Source: Apostichopus japonicus (Eukaryota > Echinodermata > Holothuroidea > Aspidochirotida > Stichopodidae). Taken from it: 64,000 nucleotides of DNA. Both the position numbers and the translations under genes were made by a program. Within the stretch, counting starts at the first letter, position 1; each line of letters starts with the position of its first letter. The stretch spans positions 26,394,501 through 26,458,500 of the forward strand of contig NC_092580.1 in assembly GCF_037975245.1 (NCBI RefSeq), in the 5' to 3' direction. The notes under the pieces are model-generated. The model was not told the DNA's origin. It was given only the letters and a program-made list of their open reading frames with translations, and searched no databases. Below are positions 21,509 to 34,145 of this stretch, piece after piece.

Positions 21509-24500
21509 ATGAGCGCTGACATTGGTATCAATACTTACATGATATATTTTGCAATAATTGTGATTTCTTTTGCATGGTTTTGGAAGAGATTACGAAATCA
21601 GAGATATCACTTTGACAAACGAATAATAATATTCTCAAGGTATCCAGAGGCCGGTTTCACGAAAACACGGTTAGTGCCAGAACTGGGCACGGATGGTGCG
21701 GCCGTTGTACAGAAGTTAATGGTCAGTATAGACAAATGTTAGCGTTATTACAATTACTCCAACCATGTTTCTGTAGCATTTTATGGTGTACGTAACTTGG
21801 TGTACTTTAAACTAGCAAATTTTAACCAGCTAATTGTCAAGTGAATCATTGTATCAGCCTAATCGAGCTTCTGCAATGTGTCACCTACACTACAGTAAGC
21901 TAAATGTATTTTAAATAAACGAGAAAAGAGCTGGAAGACTGGATTGTAATGATTTGGACCCAGAAAGCACTCGGAAAGACTCTTTAGTAAAATTGAAGTG
22001 TGGCCTTTTTGAATTTATCTTTCTACGTAGAACCATGAAGTTTTGCAAAGTGTTTCCTAATAAGTACGAACCATGCTATTAGGTGGCCCACATTAGGTTC
22101 ATTTGTAGTAGTTTGTACACGTTGTAAGATAAATTGCTTAAGCAACAGTAGATGACTAGCCTAGATCACTAGCCTAGCCATACGCCATTCAACTGATTGT
22201 AACACAGCACAGGCCTACCACACACTAGTTGTGTGTTGAAAAATAGTGGGTCTTTTATAATTCCATTATGATGCTCTTACAGAGTACTTAGTTGCATACC
22301 TAAAAATGGACAGCTGGTGTGAGATCTATATCAAAGGCTATAGACTTTCATATCTTCTGTCTATGACCACAGTTGTGCATGTATCCTCTGCTGACTCATC
22401 ATCTGCTAAGGCTGTCACCTTGAATAGTGATGATTAACTAGCTAATTTTGTGAGTTTACTTGTTAATTCAAACTGTGTCTTGCTTGGAGACGATGTAAAT
22501 ACTTAATGGTACTGTATTTTAATTCTATTCTTAGACTGATCATATACTACATGAGGTCCAAGCATTTGTGGCCGTCAACCAACACACTGGGGTAGAATTA
22601 CAGTATGATGGTGGATCGGAAGAGAAGGTAACATACTGGTTGGAAAGACAGAAGAATAATTTCCCACAATTCCAATGGACACCTCAAAGCTCTGGTCATC
22701 TTGGTGAAAGGATGAGGGATGCATTTAAGAAAGCATTCGAAGAGGGAGCGAAGACTGTTGTTCTAGTAAGCATGCGTATTATGATAATACTCTTTTCATC
22801 TGGTAATGGTAACCAAGCATGTGTGCCAGTGGCATGAACACGATTGCCCCACTCCACTATGTGCTCGCCACGGGTTTGTGTAATAAACTAACACTTTGTA
22901 TGGCTTCTTATTCTACAAATACTGCAGTTGGACTGTGAGATGAACAGTACTGACATTGCAATTATAAAAGAGAAAGCAATGACGTTCCATTTTTAATTCT
23001 TTCCTTAAATTTGTTTGTGTGTTTGCTCATTTGTGCATGCAGGTATATTGGAGAGGATAGGTGTCGGGTGGAAGGGGGGGGGAGGGTTGGTGCAATTTGG
23101 GGTAATTCCTTTATCATTACATTTCAGTCTACAAGTATTAGATACTTTAAATTTACGTGCAACTTGTTTAGAGATTTCTACCACGTAAATCAGATGATAA
23201 TGTATGGAAAACAAGAACAAGGGCTTCTGTACATTTGATGAGGATGAGTATCTAACAATGCAGGATCATAAAAAATTGGCAGTTTATCACAAATTCCAAA
23301 GCTATTTCTGAAGAAAGATTTGACATCAGATTCCTTCCATCCTTATTTTCAGATTTACAGTACCTCATTTTGTTTTCATATAATTTTTTTTTCAGATTGG
23401 GAGTGACATTCCTGGTATTAATATAGATGTTCTTTCAGAGTCTTTCAAGGTCATAGAATCTAAGTCATGTGATATGATTTTAGGAGCTGCTAATGATGGT
23501 GGATATTACCTGGTTGGGTTTCATCGGGGATGTGATAACAATTTGTGTAAGTAGCACGGTTTTAATCAATCAAAGAAAAACATTTATATCATGTCATAAA
23601 AAAGGTAAATCAACTCTGCGTGTATATTAATAACCTGATAATTTTAACTAAATAACTATATTTTTATGTTGTAGATAGGGCCAGAATTTCCCCATTATAG
23701 CTGCACAGGTGCTTAAATATTCTACAAGATGAAATCAAGTCACTAGTAGCCAAACTAAAAAGAGAAGAACCACCGGCATTTTTCTGCCAGTAGACATTAA
23801 GAACATAAAGAAATGATAACAATCTACAGCCAAAAAATCATTTCAGATTCCAGGACCTGATATATGAGCTCAGAGTATCGCTGCTTATTATTAACAAATA
23901 CTGTAAATTGGGCTGCTCTCATAAGCCAGTACAGAAACTTGTAGATTCCAGATTCCAGTACCTTACATATGAACCCAGTATTGATTCATTCAGAGTCAAT
24001 CACAGCAATTATTGTTCTTTACTTCCTGTGATATCTCTATACCAGAATCATTGTATTGTCCTCGAAAAGTACAGTGAAACACGTGTGAATAACTTGAGTG
24101 TGCACATAACTCATTGGCACTGATAGCGATAGAATAACACCTCACTGCCTTGAGGTCCACAAGTAGAAGGGATGAACCTCTCTTTTCCAGGTCAAAGAAT
24201 TATCCTGTCCCACACAGATGTAGTCTGTCTTTAGATATGGACATACTGTTAGATATCGACATACTGTTAATGCTCTCATAAATCAATAAGATGTACAAAA
24301 GCAACATAAAGAGAAGACAACCCTACATTGGTTTCTTGTTGTGTTAGTAAAGCGTTCAACTGTGCCACCTGTTAGTGAAACATGGGTCGGGACAAGGAAA
24401 GGAAAGGAACGGGTGGTTGGGGGGGGGGGGCTGCTTTGGTGAGTGATTTGTGACTCTTCACAATAAGGTTCTTTTTATCTTCTCAATATAATAGTTCTTT

Positions 24501-27500
24501 TTACATCACTATTCCTCGGACTGCTACAACATGGCTGAGAAGATTTATAAGAAAAAATCATTTGAACTGTTGCAGAGCTTACTGTTGTCAAAGGCTCTTC
24601 ATTTTCTCATCCCTCAGCTAGTGTTTTTGAGGGAATTGAATGGGGTACATCGAAGGTATTCAATCAGCAGCTGTTGGTAGCTCAGAGGCACAAACTTCGA
24701 GTGCATACACTGTGTCAAACACTGCAAGATATAGTAAGTTTCTCCGGTGTCATACTCCACATCATTGTTACGGAAACGACATGTAAATAATTCGTATTCC
24801 GGCAGAAAGAGTTTCCAAGGATGTTAACGCTTAAAAGAAAAGGTGGACGAGGTTTCGAATGGTATTTGAAAAATAATATTTCTATATTCTACAAATAATA
24901 TGAATAATAAAGATGAATGGTACAAATAAGTGAATAACAAAGATACAGTTAACTTAAGGTGCCAAATAGAAAGAAATGACTTATCTATTAAGACTGGGTC
25001 TGAGGGTCCATGAACTCGATGGTGTAGTAGAGCTGGGCCTTTGCGGTGGATACATTTACAGTCTTAATTTTATTGCAGTATTCAAAGGCATTAAAGTCCC
25101 TCTTACAACAAGTTACTTCTTCACACAATGTCTTCTTTCCTTTTGTTTACTTTTTGTAGCTATTTGAAAGAAATGAACTTGTTGATTTTCAGATGATGCT
25201 TGTTATTTAAAGATTTTGAATCAGAATAGGTCGCTGGAAAAAGTCAATTTTGTTATTTTCTCGATAGGATGAACCTGAGGATTTACCAGAATTTGAGAGC
25301 AAGGTTGGCATCAGTCTAGAAGAACTGAAGGCTCCAGTTCTTTCAGCTATAGTACCAACATATAATGAAGAGGGCAGCATACTATCAACCCTGAGCAATC
25401 TGATCACAGTAAGTTGAAAGTATTCTGTCGCTACATATTTCTTGTAGTATTCAAAGAATACCTTCTTTCTTTTTCTTCAATCAGTAGTAAATAATTTAGG
25501 CACCAACTTTATGAAATACTTTAGCAACATGGATGTATCGTGTCTTTAAGTTCAAACAAATCTAGACACTTCCTGTCAGATATATTGGTTAAAAATACGG
25601 CAAGTCTTCTCTATAGATTCCTATGCCGTGACATCATATAATTTGCATGAAGTCACATCCACCCTGCACTCTTATGTTTCCAAGGCGCTCCACCATTTAT
25701 AATACAGAATGTATCACACTGCATCGACTAGTAACACATAGATTTGTTGGACAAATATTTCTTGTTTTTTTTTTCTCAGCATGTGGCAGTAATTTTACTA
25801 GTTGTTACTATAGAAAGAGAGATTTATGACTCTACTCTAGAGCAGTAAACAATTTTCCAGGCTTTTAATCAGGGCAAGATCGGCATTCCACTCTATATGT
25901 GGACATTATGTTCTGAATGAATACATCATTTTCTATATCTAGTCATGTGGCACTAGTTTTGTACAGATATGTGTAAATATAAAGAGCAACAACATGAAGG
26001 AAATATTTTCATGACGACTAACCTAGGTACGTCCGTCACTCTTTATTTGGACATTCTATTCTATTTATGGGGATATTTCTGCACTACTGTGAAGGCAAAG
26101 ATGTTGCGGTCATTAGGCACTCACTGGTCAGTAAAGAAGAGAAGGTCACGTTTTCACTGTATTCTGCACCTTTTCGTTTCCTATTTTGCATATTTTGCTG
26201 TACTCTGGAGGTTAATAATGATATGCCATAGTAAATAGCATATTTATAACAATATGCCATAGTAGATAGCATATTAATAATGATATGCCGTAGTAGATAG
26301 CATATTAATAATGATATGATGTAAGAGATAGCATGTTTATAACGATATGCCATAGTAGATAGCATATAACTAATGATATGCCGTAGTAGATAGCATATTA
26401 ATGATGATATGCCGTAATAGATAGCGTGTTGAGAATTATTCAGACTCTGCCATGTTACTATTAATGCAGCATGTAAGCATCATCACTACCAGCTATAGAT
26501 CATAACAATAATAATAATAAACTATGTGGTATTTTCTTTCTTGTGCAGAGTAGCAGGTTTACTTCCTACATGGAGGTGGTGGTTAGCGATGGAGGCAGCA
26601 GTGATGGTACGAGGCGGAGGGTGGAGGAGTTTGCTAGCTCCTGTACAGCTTGTAAGGTCACTCTAGTCAATTCAAAGAAAGGTGAGTGAAGCAAACATCA
26701 ATTAAAAACAAAATGTGCTGTCAAGTTAAATAATATTACAAACAAGAGTTAATAGCTAATTTGGGAACTTACACATTTTCTTGCATCCCATTAAGTTGCT
26801 ACATGGTCATGTTAGAGACGATGTTACCTTACTTAGCCTCCATAGAGACCATCCAGTCCCTCAACAGTATTTCATATAAATAGCTGTTACTATGGTTATT
26901 CAGTTCAGTTGATAAATATCTGATCCACTTGAAGTAGCCTTTATATCGAAACAATCTGACCTACTTCTTATCAATTAAAATACCTCAAAAGTACATGACA
27001 TTCATTTTTATGATTTCTTTTTTACTTGTTTTTGAGTTTAGGTAGAGGAGTACAGCTCAATACTGGTGCTAAACATTCCACTGGGTCCAATCTCATTTTT
27101 GTTCACGCTGATACAACTCTACCGAGAGCCTTTGATAGTCATGTGATGGTCACACTCACTGAACCTGGGGTTGTTTGCGGAGCATTTGAGTTTGCTTTAG
27201 ACGTCCTGGAGAAGAATCAAGAAGCGGAAGACAAAGAAGAAGAGACCGCTGGAAAGGGAAAGACAAGGTTTAGTACAATTATCTATTATTTTTGTTCAAA
27301 TAATTTGGTAATGAGCTTAAGCTCTTAATTTGGAATTTTTATAGTTACAATCTGGATGGCCATTTCAGATGGGAAAATTTGGGATTTCTCTTGGATGCAA
27401 AATCCACCTTTCTTTGGGCAGCAAGGAATGCAAAAGCTGATGAAGCCTACTATCTGTGACACCAAATTTCAGAGATATCGAAAAAATAAGCATTTACAAA

Positions 27501-30500
27501 GTGATCAAATGAATAATCATACCTTTCTATAAAATGAAACAAGTTTGAGGTCATTCATGTGGGGCTTTCTTCCTTGTTCTTGTTTTCAGAGAAGAATTTT
27601 CAGTGCTATTTAAGTGGCAAATGAAACTTCTTACATGGTTCACTAACAGAAGAGCAAAGAATTATGGTAAATGATATTCAGGTTTAAATTAAAAGTTAAT
27701 TAAACGAGTGGAACAGCATTTTGGATAGTGAAATGGAGAACAGAATGTTAACATTTTTGACAAGACGTATGATTAAATAAGATTTACTGATGTTTTTGTG
27801 GCTCACTTCCTGTATGAAAGTCACCTCCTATAATAATTCTTGATACTGTGAGCAAAAGCTAGTATGTTGTTACATAAATAAATGGGTTAATATTTTGTTA
27901 TTTATTTACGATTGCCTATTTCATATTCAGGGCTTGAAATAACTGACCCTTCTGATGGCAATTTGCCATCTGTGCCCCTAAGTACTTTCATTTCCATCCT
28001 CGCAAAAACACCTGTTACCGACGGCAACAAAGTTTTAACCAAGCTGCTGTCATTATCGTTTCAATCAATAAGTTTCAAATATCAAGCTTAATATTTGTGA
28101 GCCTTCTGGTATTCCATTAAGTAAAGATAGCTTATATATATATTAGTTTTTATACAAATTAAAACATTTTAAAACAAATTGAAACATTTTATACAAATTA
28201 AAACATTTTGAAAGACGAGGCAGTTTTCATCTACATGAAACACTTAACATCTTTCCTTTCTGTTGGTTTTGAAAAAGAGCTGCCGTACGGTGACCAGGGT
28301 TTATTTATGACGAGACGGGTCTTCGACAAGGTTGGTGGATTCCCAGAGTACCGACTGATGGAAGATTATGCGATGGTAAACATATACTTTTTATTCATTT
28401 GTTCTCTTCAAAAGCAGCTGGTTATGTCTGTAATCAAATGCATTCAGCCAACAGGACACATAAAGCGTAGTATATATCATCATTGTGTTGCATTAGGCCA
28501 CAGAGTTTTAATGACTTGAGAGAGTTCACATAGCACAGATCTGCAATATAATACAAGCCGGGCATTATGAGAGGGAGATCAGTTGGGGGGGGGGGAGGAT
28601 CCCTAGAACCCCAGGATCAATCAGAGGGCTGAAGAAATATGATGTGTGCATTAAGAGTTAACAGTGTTTATGACAAATAAAATGAATCAATGTTATGTTT
28701 TTGGCATGAGTAAGGATTGGATCAGGCCAGGGCTTCCGATAGAAGGATAATTTCTTCATACTACCTTGCATGCACCATTAATTCATTAGTCTGAAAAAAG
28801 TGGGCCCAGTGACATGAGTGGCCCCCCCTCTCCCCACCCCCATCTTGTCTCATCTAGCTCTCAATGTAGCCGATCATAGCAGATATAGTTTATAATATAC
28901 AAATAATGAATGGTTATGAGTGCAATAGTGCAAATATTTCATGAGTTGAAAGATTTGCACTACTGCACGAATGGAAACCATTCATTATTTGTTTTATACA
29001 ACATATTATATTAAGATGGGTAAAATGCACTCATGCAACAGATTGTTTTGAACAGACAGGTTTCTCTTCTCTTAAACATTGAAAAGAGTGCTACCAAAAA
29101 AGTATAACCCATGGTTCTGGAATAGAGCGGATTTTGCATGCAATCAACGAGCAATTGACCAATCAAATGACCAGAATACAATTAGATGTTGTATAATAAG
29201 ACCTAACCTAATTTGCATATTCAAATTTGGGCTAACTGATAGATCAGATGGAAATAGGTTTACATGCTATACAGCTGGCTGGTCCAAGTATGTCAAAATG
29301 AATGCAAATTGCTTGAATAAGAGCCATGGATTGACACACACCATCAACATTGCATAGATTCCTTCTGCCTTCGGCAAGGCATCAATAAGGAGAGTGGTTT
29401 TTGTCAAGTGAACTAAAAAATAAAGACTGTAATGCAACTTACCCTTTTCTTTTGGTCTTTTGAAGGTTAAGAATTTGCAATGCCTTGGACACATCAAAAT
29501 CGTGAGTGGAGAGAAGGCTATCACCTCAGCAAGGAGATGGATAAAGCATGGTTTATTAAAGGTATCAGTGCATGCATTAACACATTTTATGCCAGGAATA
29601 TTTGGTTGTGTTGTCCAGAATTTTTAGTTGTCAATATTTGCCCGAATGCATGCCACAAGAGAGGTTAAAACCATTTTCATTCACAGGATTCAAAGTTAGT
29701 TGCTGTTTTACTCCTTTCTTTCAGTTTGAGATTTTTTTGGGGGTGGGAGGGGGAGTCATCAGCTGTTGTACCCTTATTTCATAACCCAAGCATTTTCTAA
29801 TAATGATAACTACAAAGGTTTTCACTTCTCTTGAATTCTGAAACTAAACATGCAAGAGGACGTTATCAAATAGTATTATGTTAAATGATATTTTACATTT
29901 CACTTTTGTTGTATTTGCTACTGTTCAAGGTAAGGAAACTACCAGATGAATGCTGGAATATTCTCAAACCACAGCACACACTGTATAAGATGAAAGCTGG
30001 AATATTCTCTAACCACAGCACACACTGTAAAAGATGAAAGCTGGAATATTCTCAATCTGTAGCACACACTGTATAAGATGAAAGCTGGAATATTCTCTAA
30101 CCACAGCACACACTGTATAAGATGAAAGCTGGAATATTCTCAATCTGTAGCACACACTGTATAAGATGAATGCTGGAATATTCTCAAACCACAGCACACA
30201 CTGTATAAGATGAAAGCTGGAATATTCTCTAACCACAGCACACACTGTATAAGATGAAAGCTGGAATATTCTCAATCTGTAGCACACACTGTATAAGATG
30301 AATGCTGGAATATTCTCAAACCACAGCACACACTGTATAAGATGAAAGCTGGAATATTCTCTAACCACAGCACACACTGTATAAGATGAATGCTGGAATA
30401 TTCTCAATCTGTAGCACACACTGTATAAGATGAATGCTGGAATATTCTCTAACCACAGCACACACTGTATAAGATGAAAGCTGGAATATTCTCAATCTGT

Positions 30501-33500
30501 AGCACACACTGTATAAGATGAATGCTGGAATATTCTCAAACCACAGCACACACTGTATAAGATGAATGCTGGAATATTCTCTAACCACAGCACACACTGT
30601 ATAAGATGAAAGCTGGAATATTCTCAAACCACAGCACACACTGTATAAGATGAATGCTGGAATATTCTCAAACCACAGCACACACTGTATAAGATGAAAG
30701 CTGGAATATTCTCTAACCACAGCACACACTGTATAAGATGAATGCTGGAATATTCTCAAACCACAGCACACACTGTATAAGATGAATGCTGGAATATTCT
30801 CAAACCACAGCACACACTGTATAAGATGAATGCTGGCATATTCTCTAACCACAGCACACACTGTATAAGATGAATGCTGGAATATTCTCTAACCACAGCA
30901 CACACTGTATAAGATGAATGCTGGAATATTCTCAAACCACAGCACACACTGTATAAGATGAAAGCTGGAATATTCTCAAACCACAGCACACACTGTATAA
31001 GATGAATGCTGGAATATTCTCAATCTGTAGCACACACTGTATAAGATGAATGCTGGAATATTCTCTAACCACAGCACACACTGTATAAGATGAATGCTGG
31101 AATATTCTCTAACCACAGCACACACTGTATAAGATGAATGCTGGAATATTCTCAAACCACAGCACACACTGTATAAGATGAATGCTGGAATATTCTCTAA
31201 CCACAGCACACACTGTATAAGATGAAAGCTGGAATATTCTCAAACCACAGCACACACTGTATAAGATGAATGCTGGAATATTCTCAAACCACAGCACACA
31301 CTGTATAAGATGAATGCTGGAATATTCTCTAACCACAGCACACACTGTATAAGATGAAAGCTGGAATATTCTCAAACCACAGCACACACTGTATAAGATG
31401 AATGCTGGAATATTCTCAAACCACAGCACACACTGTATAAGATGAATGCTGGAATATTCTCTAACCACAGCACACACTGTATAAGATGAAAGCTGGAATA
31501 TTCTCAAACCACAGCACACACTGTATAAGATGAATGCTGGAATATTCTCAATCTGTAGCACACACTGTATAAGATGAATGCTGGAATATTCTCTAACCAC
31601 AGCACACACTGTATAAGATGAATGCTGGAATATTCTCTAACCACAGCACACACTGTATAAGATGAAAGCTGGAATATTCTCAAACCACAGCACACACTGT
31701 ATAAGATGAATGCTGGAATATTCTCTAACCACAGCACACACTGTATAAGATGAATGCTGGAATATTCTCAAACCACAGCACACACTGTATAAGATGAATG
31801 CTGGAATATTCTCTAACCACAGCACACACTGTATAAGATGAAAGCTGGAATATTCTCAAACCACAGCACACACTGTATAAGATGAATGTTGGAATATTCT
31901 CAATCTGTAGCACACACTGTATAAGATGAATGCTGGAATATTCTCTAACCACAGCACACACTGTATAAGATGAATGCTGGAATATTCTCTAACCACAGCA
32001 CACACTGTATAAGATGAAAGCTGGAATATTCTCAAACCACAGCACACACTGTATAAGATGAATGCTGGAATATTCTCAATCTGTAGCACACACTGTATAA
32101 GATGAATGCTGGAATATTCTCAATCTGTAGCACACACTGTATAAGATGAAAGCTGGAATATTCTCAAACCACAGCACACACTGTATAAGATGAAAGCTGG
32201 AATATTCTCAAACCACAGCACACACTGTATAAGATGAATGCTGGAATATTCTCAATCTGTAGCACACACTGTATAAGATGAATGCTGGAATATTCTCAAA
32301 CCACAGCACACACTGTATAAGATGAAAGCTGGAATATTCTCAATCTGTAGCACACACTGTATAAGATGAATGCTGGAATATTCTCAATCTGTAGCACACA
32401 CTGTATAAGATGAATGCTGGAATATTCTCAATCTGTAGCACACACTGTATAAGATGAATGCTGGAATATTCTCAATCTGTAGCACACACTGTATAAGATG
32501 AATGCTGGCATATTCTCAATCTGTAGCACACACTGTATAAGATGAATGCTGGAATATTCTCAATCTGTAGCACACACTGTATAAGATGAATGCTGGAATA
32601 TTCTCTAACCACAGCACACACTGTATAAGATCAATGCTGGAATATTCTCAATCTGTAGCACACACTGTATAAGATGAATGCTGGAATATTCTCAATCTGT
32701 AGCACACACTGTATAAGATGAATGCTGGAATATTCTCAAACCACAGCACACACTGTATAAGATGAAAGCTGGAATATTCTCAAACCACAGCACACACTGT
32801 ATAAGATGAATGCTGGAATATTCTCAATCTGTAGCACACACTGTATAAGATGAATGCTGGAATATTCTCAATCTGTAGCACACACTGTATAAGATGAATG
32901 CTGGAATATTCTCTAACCACAGCACACACTGTATAAGATGAATGCTGGAATATTCTCAATCTGTAGCACACACTGTATAAGATGAATGCTGGAATATTCT
33001 CAAACCACAGCACACACTGTATAAGATGAATGCTGGAATATTCTCAATCTGTAGCACACACTGTATAAGATGAATGCTGGAATATTCTCATTCCATTACC
33101 GGTTCTAGTTTACTCTGTCTTACAGATTACCGGCCCTATTTTACTCTATATTACAGATTACTGGTTATATTTTACTCTATCTTACATATTACTGGTTCTA
33201 TTTTACTCTATCTTAAATATTACTGGTTCTATTTTACTCTATCTTACAGCTTCACAGGTTTTAGTTTACTCTTTCTTACAAAATACCAGTTCTATTTTAC
33301 TCTGTCTTCCATATTTCTGGTTCTATTTTACTCTATCTTAAATATTACTGGTTCTATTTTACTCTATCTTACAGCTTCACAGGCTTTAGTTTACTCTTTC
33401 TTACAAAATACCAGTTCTATTTTACTCTGTCTTCCATATTTCTGGTTCTATTTTACTCTATCTTAAATATTACTGGTTCTATTTTACTCTATCTTACAGC

Positions 33501-34031
33501 TTCACGGGTTTTAGTTTACTCTTTCTTACAAAATACCAGTTCTATTTTACTCTATCTTACATATTACTGGTTCTATTTTACTCTATCTTAAATATTACTG
33601 GTTCTATTTTACTCTATCTTACAGCTTCACAGGCTTTAGTTTACTCTTTCTTACAAAATACCAGTTCTATTTTACTCTATCTTACATATTACTGGTTCTA
33701 TTTTACTCTATCTTACATATTACTGGTTCTATTTTACTCTATCTTACAGCTTCACAGGCTTTAGTTTACTCTTTCTTACAAAATACCAGTTCTATTTTAC
33801 TGTCTTCCATATTAAATAGTACTGGTTCTATTTTACTCTATCTTACAGCTTCACAGGCTTTAGTTTACTCTTTCTTACAAAATACCAGTTCTATTTTACT
33901 CTGTCTTCCATATTTCTGGTTCTATTTTACTATTCTTACAGATTACTGGTTTCAACAGACTGATGGTTATCCTTTACAATCTTGGAGTTTCACCAGAGAC
34001 TTTATCAAAATGGTATTATGGATTTAATTGA
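21509..34031 (+). CDS. Membrane-anchored DUF2064 (CofC-like) / family-2 glycosyltransferase fusion
   Basis: Eleven exons are 21509-21721, 22535-22765, 23396-23546, 24618-24733, 25268-25408, 26549-26681, 27042-27267, 27590-27666, 28278-28375, 29466-29561 and 33942-34031. All phases agree and give 523 residues. Residues 10-28 form a membrane anchor. Residues 38-240 match DUF2064 (TIGR04282): IIIFSRYPEAGFTKTRL (39-55), SDIPG (151-155), GAANDGGYYLVG (178-189) and FEGIEW. Residues 260-523 match the TIGR04283 glycosyltransferase 2 family: VPTYNEEGS (266-274), SDGGSSDGT (297-305), FVHAD (348-352), LPYGDQGLF, LMEDYAM (456-462), TSARRW and the C-terminal NLGVSPETLSKWYYG. In bacteria both families occur near radical-SAM/selenodomain or arsenosugar genes. 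The substrate in animals is not known to me. The donor of exon 7 (GTTTAG) is weak but required by phase. AATAAA at 34140-34145 may be the polyadenylation signal. Confidence 0.9.
26216..26433. repeat. About 31-bp tandem repeat in glycosyltransferase intron 5
   Basis: About seven units built on GATATGCCRTAGTAGATAGC with an ATATTAATAAT spacer. The overlapping minus-strand frame is an artefact of the repeat. Confidence 0.85.
29945..33095. repeat. 44-bp minisatellite, about 71 copies, in the last glycosyltransferase intron
   Basis: The unit starts GATGAATGCTGGAATATTCT and ends GCACACACTGTATAA. Units differ at two positions. One is AATGCT or AAAGCT. The other is an 8-10 bp block with three states (CAAACCACAG, CTAACCACAG, CAATCTGTAG). 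Identity outside these blocks is near 100%. Runs such as the 132-bp trimer near 31141-31400 show higher-order repeats. Because 44 is not a multiple of three, one unit is read in all three frames, giving a 44-residue peptide period on the minus strand. These frames are not genes. Confidence 0.95.
33096..33941. repeat. Pyrimidine-rich tandem repeat carrying acceptor-like motifs
   Basis: The basic unit of about 31-33 bp contains TTCTATTTTACTCTATCTTA. A higher-order unit of 125 bp includes one TTACAG. TTACAG ends at 33125, 33156, 33249, 33374, 33499, 33624, 33749, 33848 and 33941. The spacing is 125 bp from 33249 to 33749. The last of these is the acceptor of exon 11 of the glycosyltransferase gene. 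The exon begins ATTACTGG, the same bases that follow the copy at 33156. Confidence 0.92.
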
Positions 34032-34145
34032 ATCATGTTGAAAAATGGGGTCCAACTTTTATGAATTAATTGGTGTCTCTCTCTCTCGCAAACAGTCCCA
34101 TCAAAATCTGTGGTAGTCAGAGGGAGACTCAGCAGTTACAATAAA

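Noticed and set aside
26084-26365. 93-codon minus-strand frame in a glycosyltransferase intron
   Set aside because: It is made by the 31-bp tandem repeat and has no coding character.
30009-33013. Long minus-strand frames of 77-166 codons in the minisatellite
   Set aside because: They follow from the stop-free 44-bp unit being read in three frames. There is no evidence of a gene.
33074-33466. 130-codon plus-strand frame
   Set aside because: It runs from the minisatellite into the pyrimidine-rich repeat and is a by-product of the repeat.
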